In this document: in pieces, positions 56,279-64,000 of the stretch | Numbering within the stretch: position 1 is the stretch's first letter | Layout: every line of letters starts with the position of its first letter | NCBI GenBank assembly: GCA_027365475.1 | Contig: DAHXNI010000031.1 | Location: forward strand, 32,077 to 96,076 | Direction of reading: 5' to 3' | Source of the DNA: Pseudomonadota bacterium | GTDB taxonomy: Bacteria > Pseudomonadota > Gammaproteobacteria > JAKAQQ01 | DNA: 64,000 bases | Notes under the pieces: generated by a model | What the model was told of the DNA's origin: nothing | Databases searched by the model: none | What the model saw: the letters and a program-made list of their open reading frames with translations, nothing else | Made by a program: the position numbers and the translations under genes

Positions 56279-56309
56279 CTCGCGTGTAACCACTCGATTG
56301 ACACGCGAG
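56279..56309 (+). terminator. Intrinsic terminator after serS-MFS
   Basis: CTCGCGTGT (56279-56287) and ACACGCGAG (56301-56309) form a perfect 9-bp stem with a 13-base loop, followed by AGTCTTTT. It lies 30 bases after the MFS stop. Confidence 0.65.
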
Positions 56310-56321
56310 AGTCTTTTGTAC

Positions 56322-56411
56322 TGGCGGAGAGGGTGGGATTCGAACCCACGAGGAGCTTGCACTCCTGCTGGTTTTCAAGACCAGTGCAATCAACCGCTCT
56401 GCCACCTCTCC
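56322..56411 (-). tRNA. tRNA-Ser (TGA)
   Basis: A 90-nt class-II tRNA on the minus strand with a long variable arm. Acceptor GGAGAGG pairs with CCTCTCC; the anticodon stem CTGGT/ACCAG encloses loop CTTGAAA with anticodon TGA; variable arm GGAGTGCAAGCTCC; T loop TTCGAAT; 3' end encodes CCA (TGG at 56322-56324). A TACAAT -10 lies upstream at 56430-56425 on the minus strand. Confidence 0.97.
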
Positions 56412-56491
56412 ACTCTCAGCTGAAATTGTACCGGAACCGAGCACGCTGATCGCTTTGGGATGCAAATTACCCCCAACTTTTGGATGTGATA

Positions 56492-56950
56492 CTACTCGGG
56501 AGGTGGTGTCTCTTCTTGAACAATCTCGTTCCATAGCAACCAGTACAATCCGAGCTCTCTTACGGCTTCAGTGAACTCATGAAAACTCACGGGTTTTCGG
56601 ACATAACTGTTGGCTCCGAGCCGATAGCCCGAAACCAAATCTTTTTCTTCTTTGGATGATGTCAGAATGACTACTGGGAGGTGACGGGTGCGTGGATGCG
56701 CGCGAACTGCTTGAAGGACTTCAAGGCCATCCATCATGGGTAGCTTGAGATCAAGCAGCATGACTTCGGGCAGCGGGTTTGAATAGGTACCACTACTCTG
56801 AGAATGAAGAAAAGTCAGTGCATCAGGGCCATTAACCGCAACATCGATCCGGTTTGAAATCTGGTTCTGCCGGAAAGCACGCAATGTCAGCTCGACATCA
56901 TCCGGATTGTCTTCCACCAGAAGTATGGTTTTTTTGTGTGTATCAGGCAT
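56492..56950 (-). CDS. Stand-alone response-regulator receiver (Rcp1-like)
   Basis: A 152-residue single receiver domain: EDNPDDVELTLRAF (15-28), phosphoacceptor Asp67 in VMLLDLKLPMMDG, VVILTSSKE and VRKPVSF. The NPDD loop and lack of an output domain match receivers paired with phytochrome-type kinases (Rcp family). Its start overlaps the end of the kinase gene by 8 nt. Confidence 0.93.
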   Translation of the reverse strand: MPDTHKKTILLVEDNPDDVELTLRAFRQNQISNRIDVAVNGPDALTFLHSQSSGTYSNPLPEVMLLDLKLPMMDGLEVLQAVRAHPRTRHLPVVILTSSKEEKDLVSGYRLGANSYVRKPVSFHEFTEAVRELGLYWLLWNEIVQEETPPPE

Positions 56951-58517
56951 GGTTCATATCTCCAGAAAGGGTAAAGTAGAAGGTGGCTCCTTTCTCCGGC
57001 TCAGCCCGTACCCAGATTCTTCCGCCATGGCGGGTCACAATGCGTTGAACAGTAGCCAGACCAATCCCTGTTCCTTCGAATTCACGGCTGTCATGGAGTC
57101 GCTGGAATGGGTTGAATAACTTATCTGCGTATGCCATGTCGAAACCCGCACCATTGTCCTGAATAAAATAAGGGTTTTCATCTTCTATCTCGATCTGACC
57201 GACTCGAATTGTGGCAGATTTCCGCTTACTGGAGAACTTCCAGGCATTCTGCAAAAGATTGACGAGAGCAATTCGTATGAGCTTGCGATCTCCAAAAGCC
57301 CAAAGTGGCTGCCTCATTTCGAGTGAGACCACCCGGTTGGGGTCGCGTTCACGCAGCTCATTGATTATTTCAGTCGTTAGTTCGGCCAGATCTATTTGTT
57401 CGGGGTTGAGCCCGCTTCTCGATACGCGCGCCAGAGCAATCAGGTCATCAATCAATGCTCCCATCCGGCGCGTTGCTGCCTGAATGCGATCCAGATATCT
57501 TCTCGCCTCTGGGCTGATTTCATTGCCGAAGTCTTCTACCAATGCCTGGCTGAAGCCATCTACTGCCCGTAATGGAGAACGCAAGTCATGCGAAACGGAA
57601 TAGGAAAATCCTTCGAGTTCATGGTTCAGTGCGTGCAACTGTCGGGTCCGATCAATTACTTTCTGCTCCAGATCCCGGTTCAGCTGGGACAGAGCATTTT
57701 CTGCCCGTTTCCGGTCGGAAACATCACGTAAAAAGGCGGTAAAAGATGGTCCATTATCGTTCTGAGCAGAATAGAGAGTAAGTTCAGCCGGGAAACGTGA
57801 ACCATCCATTCGAAGCGCTTCAACTTCGATACGTCGTCCCAAAAGCCGACTTTCACCTGTTTCTAGATATCTTTTCAGTCCCGCCTGATGCGCCTCTCGG
57901 TGTTCCGGGGGAATGATCAGCTCACTTACCACCTTGCCCAGAACGAACTCGCGCGCCCAGCCGAAAGTAGTTTCTGCAGCTGGGTTAAAGTCCGTAATCT
58001 GACCGGATTGGTTCATGGAAATGATGCAATCCAAGGCATTTTCGAGTAGGGCAGATTTACTTGATTCGCTTTCCTGAAGGGCCCTCATAGTTTGCTCCTT
58101 TTCGGTTATGTCCAGAACCATCACCAATCGGGCCGGCTGCCCACTCCAATCCATGGCATGAGACACAATCTCAACCGTGATGGAATGTCCGTCTTTTACA
58201 ATGTGGTGCCAGATCCCGGCGCGTGCAAACTCGGAATGAGGGGTTTTCACATATTGTTCAAGGGCAGTGTGTTCGTTATGAGGACGAATATCCTGCAGTG
58301 TCATTGAGAGAAACTCCTCTTCTGAATAACCGTAAGCAGCAATAGCGGCTTGATTGACCAATAGAAACCGAAGTGTTTCACAATCGAAAACCCACATGGG
58401 TGCTGGATGATGCTCAAACAAATATTGATAGGTCTCAAACGACACATTAGAGGTTTGAGCCTGATGCGATTTGAAGGTTTTCTTTTTGGATTGAGATGCG
58501 CGAGATAGTTTTCTCAT
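56943..58517 (-). CDS. PAS-PAS histidine kinase (phytochrome-like output)
   Basis: About 524 residues. Two PAS domains (about 25-150, with WVFDCETLRFLLVNQAAIAAYGYSEEEF, and 155-275), a short coiled coil (RAENALSQLNRDLEQKVIDRTRQLHALNHELEGF), and a HisKA/HATPase with SYSVSHDLRSPLRAVDGFSQ, NLLQNAWKFSS, DNGAGFDM and GTGIGLA. No membrane helices, so a cytoplasmic sensor. Start taken at ATG 58517, after the upstream gene stop; a longer frame to 58646 overlaps it. Confidence 0.9.
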   Translation of the reverse strand: MRKLSRASQSKKKTFKSHQAQTSNVSFETYQYLFEHHPAPMWVFDCETLRFLLVNQAAIAAYGYSEEEFLSMTLQDIRPHNEHTALEQYVKTPHSEFARAGIWHHIVKDGHSITVEIVSHAMDWSGQPARLVMVLDITEKEQTMRALQESESSKSALLENALDCIISMNQSGQITDFNPAAETTFGWAREFVLGKVVSELIIPPEHREAHQAGLKRYLETGESRLLGRRIEVEALRMDGSRFPAELTLYSAQNDNGPSFTAFLRDVSDRKRAENALSQLNRDLEQKVIDRTRQLHALNHELEGFSYSVSHDLRSPLRAVDGFSQALVEDFGNEISPEARRYLDRIQAATRRMGALIDDLIALARVSRSGLNPEQIDLAELTTEIINELRERDPNRVVSLEMRQPLWAFGDRKLIRIALVNLLQNAWKFSSKRKSATIRVGQIEIEDENPYFIQDNGAGFDMAYADKLFNPFQRLHDSREFEGTGIGLATVQRIVTRHGGRIWVRAEPEKGATFYFTLSGDMNHA

Positions 58518-58539
58518 CCAAGCGTCTCGTATGATGCAG

Positions 58540-60285
58540 TCACGATAAATGCACTTGAGAAATGCAACGGTGCGACTTTTGTATCCAGTGACTGAGCTCA
58601 TCAGCAGATAAAGGCTGTGTATAGATGTAGCCTTGTGCTTTGTCACAGTTTAATTCTTCTAAAAGCGTCAAGATTGATTCCGACTCAACACCTTCAGCCA
58701 CAATCTCAAAGCCCAAGCGATGAGCCAAATCGATCAAGGTATTGACAATGGCACGATCAGTATGGTTACTCAGAAGATCCATAATGAAGGTCCGGTCAAT
58801 TTTGATCCGGTCGATAGGTAACCGTTTGAGATATGCCAAAGCGGAAAACCCAGTTCCGAAATCATCGATCGCAATGCGAAAACCCGCATCATGCAACTGC
58901 ACGAGCGAATTCAATGATTCCGAGAAATGATCCATGAACATACTCTCGGTTATCTCGAACACAAATAAATGAGGTGAGAGGCCATTGTCTGTAACCATGC
59001 GCGTAATCAAGTTCGGTAGGTTTTTTTCTGGAAGATTTCGAATTGAAAGGTTGATTGAGATTTCAATTGGCATGCCAGCTTGGGACCAGGCTAGCTCTTG
59101 TGCGATGGCTTCGCGAACCACTCTCTGAGTCAGTGAATGAATCAATCCCGACTGCTCAGCCATGGGAAGGAATCGTCCAGGCATGATTAGGCCATGCTGA
59201 GGGTGTTGCCAGCGTACTAAACCTTCGACACCGGCGATCAAGCTATCCTGAAGGTTTATATAGGGCTGATAATGTAGCTGGATTTGGTTTGTTTCCAGTG
59301 CATTGGACAGCTGACCCATGAGAGCCATCAAATCCGATTCTTCTTGTTCAGCCGCTGCAAGATAAACAGAGCTGGGAGTGTGTGAAAGGTAAGCCTGTCG
59401 TACAGCAAAAGTCGCATGCTGAAACGACTGCTGTGGATCATCGGAATCGCCCGTGTGCATGGCAACCCCCAAATAACCATCGACGTGATACTTAGAAAAC
59501 CTGACATCGATGGGTTTGGCGAGTTTGTCTAGTATGGTACTGCAGGCCTGCTTGATCCCTGACTCTGGAATAAAGGCCGCAAGTGCGAACGTGTGATCTC
59601 CCACTCGAGCATGGATGATCGCATCTGCTAAGCATCCCCTCAATCTTGTGGCAACAATCTGTACGGCTGAATCATAGGACATCTGACCAAATACGCTTTG
59701 GACGCGCATAAGATCAGGAATGTCCAGTACAAATAACGTAAAGGCTTTATCAGGAAACTTTCGCGTTTGCTCTTCCAACTGAGCAAGAAAGTATGAACGG
59801 TTGGGTAAACCGGTAACCAAATCGTTATGCGCAAGGGTATAAAGAGCCTCCCGTGCTTGACGATTTGCTTTCCGCACATCCGCATCGCGTAGTTCACGAT
59901 TGATCGCTGGGACTAGACGCTTCAGGTTGTCCTTCATGATGTAATCATGTGCGCCAGCCTTCATGATCTCAACCGCTGTTTCTTCCCCAACGGTACCCGA
60001 GACCAGGATAAATGGGATGTCCAATCCCAGCTTCTTATAAAGCTGGAGGCATTTAAGCGCGTTAAAGGAACGGAGCAAATAATCAGAAATAATGAGATCC
60101 CATGTAAATTGAGATAGATGTCGTTCGACCTCCTCAAAAGTCGCTACGCTGGCAATCTCCGCGCCTATGCCGCCTCGTTTCAGTTCGCGCGCGACCAATT
60201 CGGCATCGTCCGGAGTGTCTTCGATAAGTAGTATGCGGATCGAAGCGCTTCTCGTTGACTGGTGACCAGCCTCAGCCTGAAGCAT
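58540..60285 (-). CDS. REC-GGDEF-EAL protein with degenerate GGDEF
   Basis: A 581-residue protein. Receiver domain (about 15-130) with Asp68; GGDEF domain (about 155-315) in which the catalytic loop is RVGDHTFAL instead of GGDEF, so no cyclase activity is expected; EAL domain (about 325-575) with the first motif EGL rather than EAL but with the Glu kept, ITESMFMD, DDFGTGFSAL, KIDRTFI and EGVES. Probably a c-di-GMP phosphodiesterase controlled by the receiver. Ends 22 bases before the kinase gene. Confidence 0.9.
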   Translation of the reverse strand: MLQAEAGHQSTRSASIRILLIEDTPDDAELVARELKRGGIGAEIASVATFEEVERHLSQFTWDLIISDYLLRSFNALKCLQLYKKLGLDIPFILVSGTVGEETAVEIMKAGAHDYIMKDNLKRLVPAINRELRDADVRKANRQAREALYTLAHNDLVTGLPNRSYFLAQLEEQTRKFPDKAFTLFVLDIPDLMRVQSVFGQMSYDSAVQIVATRLRGCLADAIIHARVGDHTFALAAFIPESGIKQACSTILDKLAKPIDVRFSKYHVDGYLGVAMHTGDSDDPQQSFQHATFAVRQAYLSHTPSSVYLAAAEQEESDLMALMGQLSNALETNQIQLHYQPYINLQDSLIAGVEGLVRWQHPQHGLIMPGRFLPMAEQSGLIHSLTQRVVREAIAQELAWSQAGMPIEISINLSIRNLPEKNLPNLITRMVTDNGLSPHLFVFEITESMFMDHFSESLNSLVQLHDAGFRIAIDDFGTGFSALAYLKRLPIDRIKIDRTFIMDLLSNHTDRAIVNTLIDLAHRLGFEIVAEGVESESILTLLEELNCDKAQGYIYTQPLSADELSHWIQKSHRCISQVHLS

Positions 60286-60551
60286 TGTCGTTACCCCTCT
60301 GGCATCAGCTGGTGGCTCGTGATTCAGAGACAGGTTTATTATCTACGATTATTGTCGTGAAATGTCAAATTACTCCTGCTTATCGCTGGGCATTGTCTGT
60401 TCAATTGAGTGAGGCAGGATTTTTGAAAATGATTAGTTGCGTCGAATGGCTATCTACTAAGACCCGGAATCAACGCTCAGGCGTCGCTTAATTTGGGGGC
60501 GATCCGTGTTCACTGCGAAATAGTCGCAATATTCGTGGAACAGCTCTCGTA

Positions 60552-60701
60552 TCAATTGAGCCGGTAACAGCTCCTTAAAGCGTTACGATTCAAACGGTAT
60601 TCCCCAGAACCAGACTTGAAGAGGTGCTTTTCAATGCGAGCTGCAGTTTCAGGTGTAACTGGTGATTCGAGAAATGCGTAGATGCATTCGAGTGTTCCCA
60701 T
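60552..60701 (-). CDS. Possible small protein
   Basis: About 49 residues from an ATG at 60701 (MGTLECIYAFLESPV...). A helix-rich middle (ETAARIEKHLFK) and no hydrophobic segment. No family recognised, ribosome site unconvincing; the frame can extend upstream to 60779. This may be chance. Confidence 0.25.
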   Translation of the reverse strand: MGTLECIYAFLESPVTPETAARIEKHLFKSGSGEYRLNRNALRSCYRLN

Positions 60702-60877
60702 TGGATTGTCTTCCAGCTCAGTACAAAATGTGTGCAGGACTGTTCGTGCAAACTGGATGATTGAAAGTTGAATTATCAAAAGATATTATTTCAACAAATA
60801 TCTTTCTCAGTCAAAGCAGATGCTCAAATGCACGTGGAAGTTACGTTCAGTAGATCGCACATCAAAACAAATCCGTT

Positions 60878-60917
60878 CCCGTGAATCATGGGAGTTTGTT
60901 TTCCCATAATTCACGGG
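60878..60917 (-). terminator. Intrinsic terminator of DUF4382 gene
   Basis: CCCGTGAATCATGGGA and TCCCATAATTCACGGG make a 16-bp stem with one mismatch, 12 bases after the DUF4382 stop; on the minus strand it is followed by AACGGATTTGTTTTG, moderately T-rich. Confidence 0.6.
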
Positions 60918-60929
60918 CAGGGATCATGA

Positions 60930-61832
60930 TTAGGAGAAGTTGATTGTTGTCGTGTTATCTGCGGTCACACTTGCCGTCTGGGGAGCCGAGAACGCGAGAC
61001 TAGTCGAGGTCAAGGTATCATTCCCAGCGCAAGTCGCAACGACTACGTAAGCCCCTGGAGCGAGAAATCCTATGGTGTAATCATATAAACCCGTCGTCGA
61101 GTTAAGCGTGAGTGTGCCGGAGGTGATGGGGGTTGTCCCACCCGATATTGTGACATCAAATCCATTAAAGAGAGTCGTAGATCCGGGATAGACATAGACA
61201 GCCGGGTAACAGCTCGTACTGGTAATCGGTTCGCCACCGATCGTCATGGTGCTAAAGGCAGTTCCTGAAATACTACCCACTTGTTGTGCGTTAACGAGAC
61301 GCAGGGCAGGGGTCAGCGTGTAGGTTGTTGTGCCTGACGAGTTATCTTCGGTCAATGATTGGCGCAGATTGAAGTCGATCGTGAAATCGGATAGTCCGCC
61401 CTGTGCGACAGTGAAACCACTGACGAGTTTGAGCCCGCTTTGGTTGCCGCTCGGAATATTGAGTAGATATCGTCCTCCAGATGAAGAAATCACGTACGAA
61501 TGCGCAGTATCGATATCTAGTCTAAGCCACTGATATTGTCCGGCTGGAACGGTGACGTTGGATAGTAACGCTTGGCTCGCATTACCCTGCAGAGTGAGAA
61601 GATTAACCGACTGTTCGTTTGCAAACGGAAATGACTGCTGCCCATTGGGTCCCATCAATGTCACGCCTGTAAAGGCCACTACCACCTGCTGAACTCCATC
61701 CACGGGTGTATCTGTGATACCCAGACTTAAGCTACCGTTGGAACTACTGGTTCCATTGCACGCAGCCAGGCTCAAGAAAAGCCCTCCAAGGCACGCGAGA
61801 ACCAGATATCGGTAAAATATTTTCATGCTCAT
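60930..61832 (-). CDS. DUF4382-domain lipoprotein
   Basis: A 300-residue protein with a lipobox SLAAC (Cys25) and a beta-rich DUF4382 domain (SLSLGITDTPVDGVQQVVVAFTGVTLMGP; about 33-185, ending in TYTLTPALRLV), then a second beta domain with SGTLTLNSTTGLYDYTIGFLAPGAYVVVATCAGND, like an Ig/carboxypeptidase-regulatory fold. Low-charge, Ser/Thr-rich composition suits a surface lipoprotein. Function unknown. ATG 61832 has GGAG 5 bases upstream. Confidence 0.82.
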   Translation of the reverse strand: MSMKIFYRYLVLACLGGLFLSLAACNGTSSSNGSLSLGITDTPVDGVQQVVVAFTGVTLMGPNGQQSFPFANEQSVNLLTLQGNASQALLSNVTVPAGQYQWLRLDIDTAHSYVISSSGGRYLLNIPSGNQSGLKLVSGFTVAQGGLSDFTIDFNLRQSLTEDNSSGTTTYTLTPALRLVNAQQVGSISGTAFSTMTIGGEPITSTSCYPAVYVYPGSTTLFNGFDVTISGGTTPITSGTLTLNSTTGLYDYTIGFLAPGAYVVVATCAGNDTLTSTSLAFSAPQTASVTADNTTTINFS

Positions 61833-62033
61833 TGTGCTCCAGCCATAAGATTGATGGACAAATGAAGCTTAGCACCTTGGTGGAGGGGTGGAAAAGGCAA
61901 GTTGGAGTGTTCGGTATCGAATCATGGATGGACGGTTTGATATGCGCAGAATGTATATTATGTAAAGTATCGTAAAATGCTCAGTGGTCCAAGTCACCGG
62001 AAGATTGCACAAAAAGAACTCTATGCACAAAAT

Positions 62034-62076
62034 CGTGGGGAGCTCCCATCACGCTCACTAGATGGGGCTCCCCACG
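62034..62076 (-). terminator. Strong terminator of S10 peptidase gene
   Basis: CGTGGGGAGCTCCCATC (62034-62050) pairs with GATGGGGCTCCCCACG (62061-62076), a 16-bp GC-rich stem with one bulged base and a 10-base loop, 8 bases after the stop. On the minus strand ATTTTGTG follows. Confidence 0.7.
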
Positions 62077-62083
62077 CATCAGG

Positions 62084-63652
62084 TCAGTGAAGATTATCCG
62101 TCTTCTCGATAAAGTGGCTAACATTCGCATGAATGGTGATCAGCGAATGGTGGTTCACATAGACCATATGTCCTGAGTGATACCAATAAAAGGAAATATT
62201 TTTCTCAAGTTTGCGGGAAATGGGCAGTTGTTCGAACTGATACCAAGCCGCATAGAATGGTGTCGCCAGATCGTAATAACCCCCATTTACCATCACTTTG
62301 AGATCCGGGTTGTACTTCATGGCAGCAGCAAGATTAAGCATGACGTTCGGCACAAACTGTGGAAAATGTGTAAACGGAGCGACATTCTTGAAATTCCAGT
62401 GAAGGTGCCCGTAATAGACAGGCCGGTAGTAGTGACCTGCACCAAACTTGAGAACATTTTCCGTGTACCAGTTGAAGGCCGCGACGTAAGCCTGACTGAT
62501 CGCAGAAGATTGTGGGTCATAGTAGGCTTGACGCGCTAACGGCATCATGGTCGGCCCTAGGAAACGGGTGTCCAGCCGCCCTGTCGTCTCGCCGAAGGGA
62601 AGCATGAGCTCCTGTTCATATTCTCCTCCGCTGACCCGAAGATCTGCGCGCACGAGATAGCGAACCGGAAGACCTGTAAAATAATGGAGTTTTTCGGCAA
62701 TCGCCTGTTCACCTGCGCGAGATAAAGTTTCACCCTTATTCAGAGCCGCCAAGTACCCGTGCATCGCAAAGGCCTCTGAACTCTTAAGAATCACATGAAG
62801 TGACATGCTCTGAGCCTGGGATGGTAGGCGTTTGTGATACCAAGAAGTTGCTGTATAAGTTGGCAAAGCCAGTGCATATGGGATGTTATTGCCAGGATTG
62901 AGCCCCGGGCCATCGATGCTTGTGTCGAAGCTCAAAATGGTCGATTGCATGATCACACCATTCAGGTCGACGTTCTTATCGTTCTCTAAGATCCAGGCTA
63001 AAACTGCATTTCGTGTCGTCCCGTAGCTTTCTCCGTAAAGGTATTTCGGAGAATTCCAACGGTTGAACTTGGAAAGGAACTGCACAACGAAATCGGCAAA
63101 CGCATGACCATCCTGATCGACGCCAAAATAATCCTTGGGATTGCCATCCGGCAGGAGCCGGCTGAATCCAGTAGCCGGTGCATCAATGAAGACTTCGTCC
63201 GTTGCATTGAGAAGACTGTAATGATTATCAACGAGGCGATACGGTGAAGCGGGCGTATGGTTGGGTGCGGCAGCAGTCACAACCCGAACCGGACCATAGG
63301 CACCAATATGCAGCCAAATCGTTGATGAGCCCGGGCCGCCATTGTAAAAAAAAGTGATCGGGCGCTTCGATGGATGAACACCTCGTTTGAAGTAAGCCAC
63401 GTAGAACATGCTCATGGCCGGCTGATGCTTTTTATTCTTGAGGATGAGTGTACCTGCAACCGCTTTGTATTTAATGCGCTTCCCGCCAATGACCACGCTG
63501 CCGTAGGTCACGCTTTGGTGCGGTTTGGTCCAGTAGCTATAGCCGTGCAATGGTTTCGATGGGTGATGCGGGGGGCTTGCCCAAACGGGAAGTACAAAAA
63601 AGGCGGACATCAAAACCAGAAGGAGCTTCATTCGGTGTTTTCGGTCATTCAT
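62084..63652 (-). CDS. S10 serine carboxypeptidase, secreted
   Basis: About 522 residues. Signal peptide (about 1-25, ending VWA). Alpha/beta-hydrolase fold with oxyanion-region FYNGGPGSSTIWLH, catalytic Ser in YGESYGTTR, Asp in GGYYDLATP and His in HSGHMVYV. S10 peptidases cleave C-terminal residues and work at acid pH; bacterial members are typically found in acid-tolerant or soil groups. ATG 63652 has GAGG 8 bases upstream; an in-frame start at 63685 is less good. Confidence 0.9.
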   Translation of the reverse strand: MNDRKHRMKLLLVLMSAFFVLPVWASPPHHPSKPLHGYSYWTKPHQSVTYGSVVIGGKRIKYKAVAGTLILKNKKHQPAMSMFYVAYFKRGVHPSKRPITFFYNGGPGSSTIWLHIGAYGPVRVVTAAAPNHTPASPYRLVDNHYSLLNATDEVFIDAPATGFSRLLPDGNPKDYFGVDQDGHAFADFVVQFLSKFNRWNSPKYLYGESYGTTRNAVLAWILENDKNVDLNGVIMQSTILSFDTSIDGPGLNPGNNIPYALALPTYTATSWYHKRLPSQAQSMSLHVILKSSEAFAMHGYLAALNKGETLSRAGEQAIAEKLHYFTGLPVRYLVRADLRVSGGEYEQELMLPFGETTGRLDTRFLGPTMMPLARQAYYDPQSSAISQAYVAAFNWYTENVLKFGAGHYYRPVYYGHLHWNFKNVAPFTHFPQFVPNVMLNLAAAMKYNPDLKVMVNGGYYDLATPFYAAWYQFEQLPISRKLEKNISFYWYHSGHMVYVNHHSLITIHANVSHFIEKTDNLH

Positions 63653-63863
63653 TTCAGATACCTCAACAGGTCGGCACAAATGCATACTGCAAGGGTGCCG
63701 TCGTTAACCCGAGAAAATCGCTTACGTTTCCAGAAAGCGAACGATTGGTTTTAAAACTGGAATTCTTCGCCGAAGTGTGCATTAGTGCATCTTTGTCACA
63801 GGGTGAAAAACTACAGTCAGGGCTGATTATAACCCCCCGCCAACTTATCGGTAAGGGTTCCTA
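63653..63863. other. Gap right of S10 gene
   Basis: About 210 bases, with no gene; contains the upstream region of the S10 gene on the minus strand. No clear promoter recognised. Confidence 0.4.
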
Positions 63864-64000
63864 GCAGCCTGTCGGACTTAGCTCACGACTGCCGCCCATT
63901 TCCGCCCAGGATTTTTTGAAAACACCTTTTTTTGGTGATTTTACCCGTTATTGCCCTATTTTTTGCTGCGTTTCTTCATTTTCCTGCCCTACAGGCGCAA
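63864..64000 (-). mobile_element. Possible insertion-sequence end (partial)
   Basis: Composition changes abruptly near 63864 (CAGCCTGTCGGACTTAG), followed by runs of T and a small hairpin with arms CACC/GGTG around T7 (63923-63937), all cut by the window edge. This looks like the end of an IS read on the minus strand (terminal repeat plus terminator after a transposase), but no transposase is visible, so the family is not assigned. Confidence 0.35.

Larger units (their letters stand above)
60286..60929 (-). other. AT-rich intergenic region
   Basis: About 644 bases between the DUF4382 gene and the EAL gene, both on the minus strand. It holds the terminator of the former and the promoter/ribosome site (AGGGG 7-8 bases before ATG 60285) of the latter. 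A possible small gene is listed separately. Confidence 0.5.

Noticed and set aside
56322..56411. tRNA-Ser as a classical island attachment site
   Set aside because: The 3' end points away from the AT-rich segment and no duplicated tRNA end was found by eye.
1..64000. CRISPR array, restriction-modification, toxin-antitoxin or phage defence genes
   Set aside because: No regularly spaced repeats and no proteins with such motifs were seen on either strand.

Overview
The window looks like chromosomal DNA of a gammaproteobacterium. The strongest evidence is gene order: mtaD-ubiG-gph divergent from mtnA, followed by gyrA-serC-hisC-cmk-rpsA-ihfB-lapA-lapB-galU, is a layout known from gammaproteobacteria. 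A complete ccm (System I cytochrome c) operon, a hopanoid-associated glycosyltransferase (HpnB-like), copper-resistance genes and a secreted S10 (sedolisin-unrelated serine carboxypeptidase) protein hint at an aerobic, metal-exposed and perhaps acidophilic organism. That lifestyle is inference and I do not name a genus. Most of the window is moderately GC-rich; the last 7-8 kb is visibly more AT-rich and more accessory in character.

Layout. 1-5.7 kb: ccmB(partial)-C-D-E-F-G-H-I, with six consecutive 4-nt ATGA overlaps, then a CbpA-type DnaJ and a GNAT protein. 7.3-11.8 kb: a palindrome-rich regulatory gap, an acetate-transporter-like protein, a PAP2-MipA/OmpV pair, a small outer-membrane protein and a lipoprotein. 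11.8-14.6 kb: a YciK-like SDR and a squalene/phytoene-synthase-like protein, both apparently without catalytic residues, divergent from hpnB. 14.7-20.9 kb: an OmpR/EnvZ-type two-component system with a small Met/Cys/His-rich secreted protein, divergent from a copper locus (small CxxC/His protein, porin-like protein, CopC, and a CopD-cupredoxin fusion). 20.9-34.3 kb: methylthioadenosine/SAH deaminase, ubiquinone and DNA/translation housekeeping genes. 34.4-45.3 kb: galU, tRNA-Asn, a GH57-malQ-glgB alpha-glucan operon, manC, glycosyltransferases and two unknown membrane proteins. 45.3-53.6 kb: a SUF iron-sulfur operon (sufR-B-C-D-S-U-T plus a Rieske ferredoxin) with a recognisable Rrf2-type operator, preceded by an AidB-like acyl-CoA dehydrogenase. 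53.7-56.4 kb: serS, an MFS transporter and tRNA-Ser. 56.5-64 kb: a REC-GGDEF-EAL protein, a PAS histidine kinase and a stand-alone receiver, then a DUF4382 lipoprotein, an S10 peptidase and what may be an insertion-sequence end at the right edge.

How it works together. Three modules stand out. Cytochrome c maturation and SUF assembly supply heme and Fe-S cofactors for respiration. The two-component and copper cluster appears to be one envelope metal-response unit, with OmpR-like direct repeats in the divergent gap between its halves. The glucan operon could store and remodel glycogen, although glgA and glgC are not in the window. No CRISPR array, prophage or complete mobile element was seen, and no clearly new defence system was found. 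The least ordinary loci are the copper unit with its CopD-cupredoxin fusion and the two-gene SDR/synthase-like pair lacking catalytic residues.
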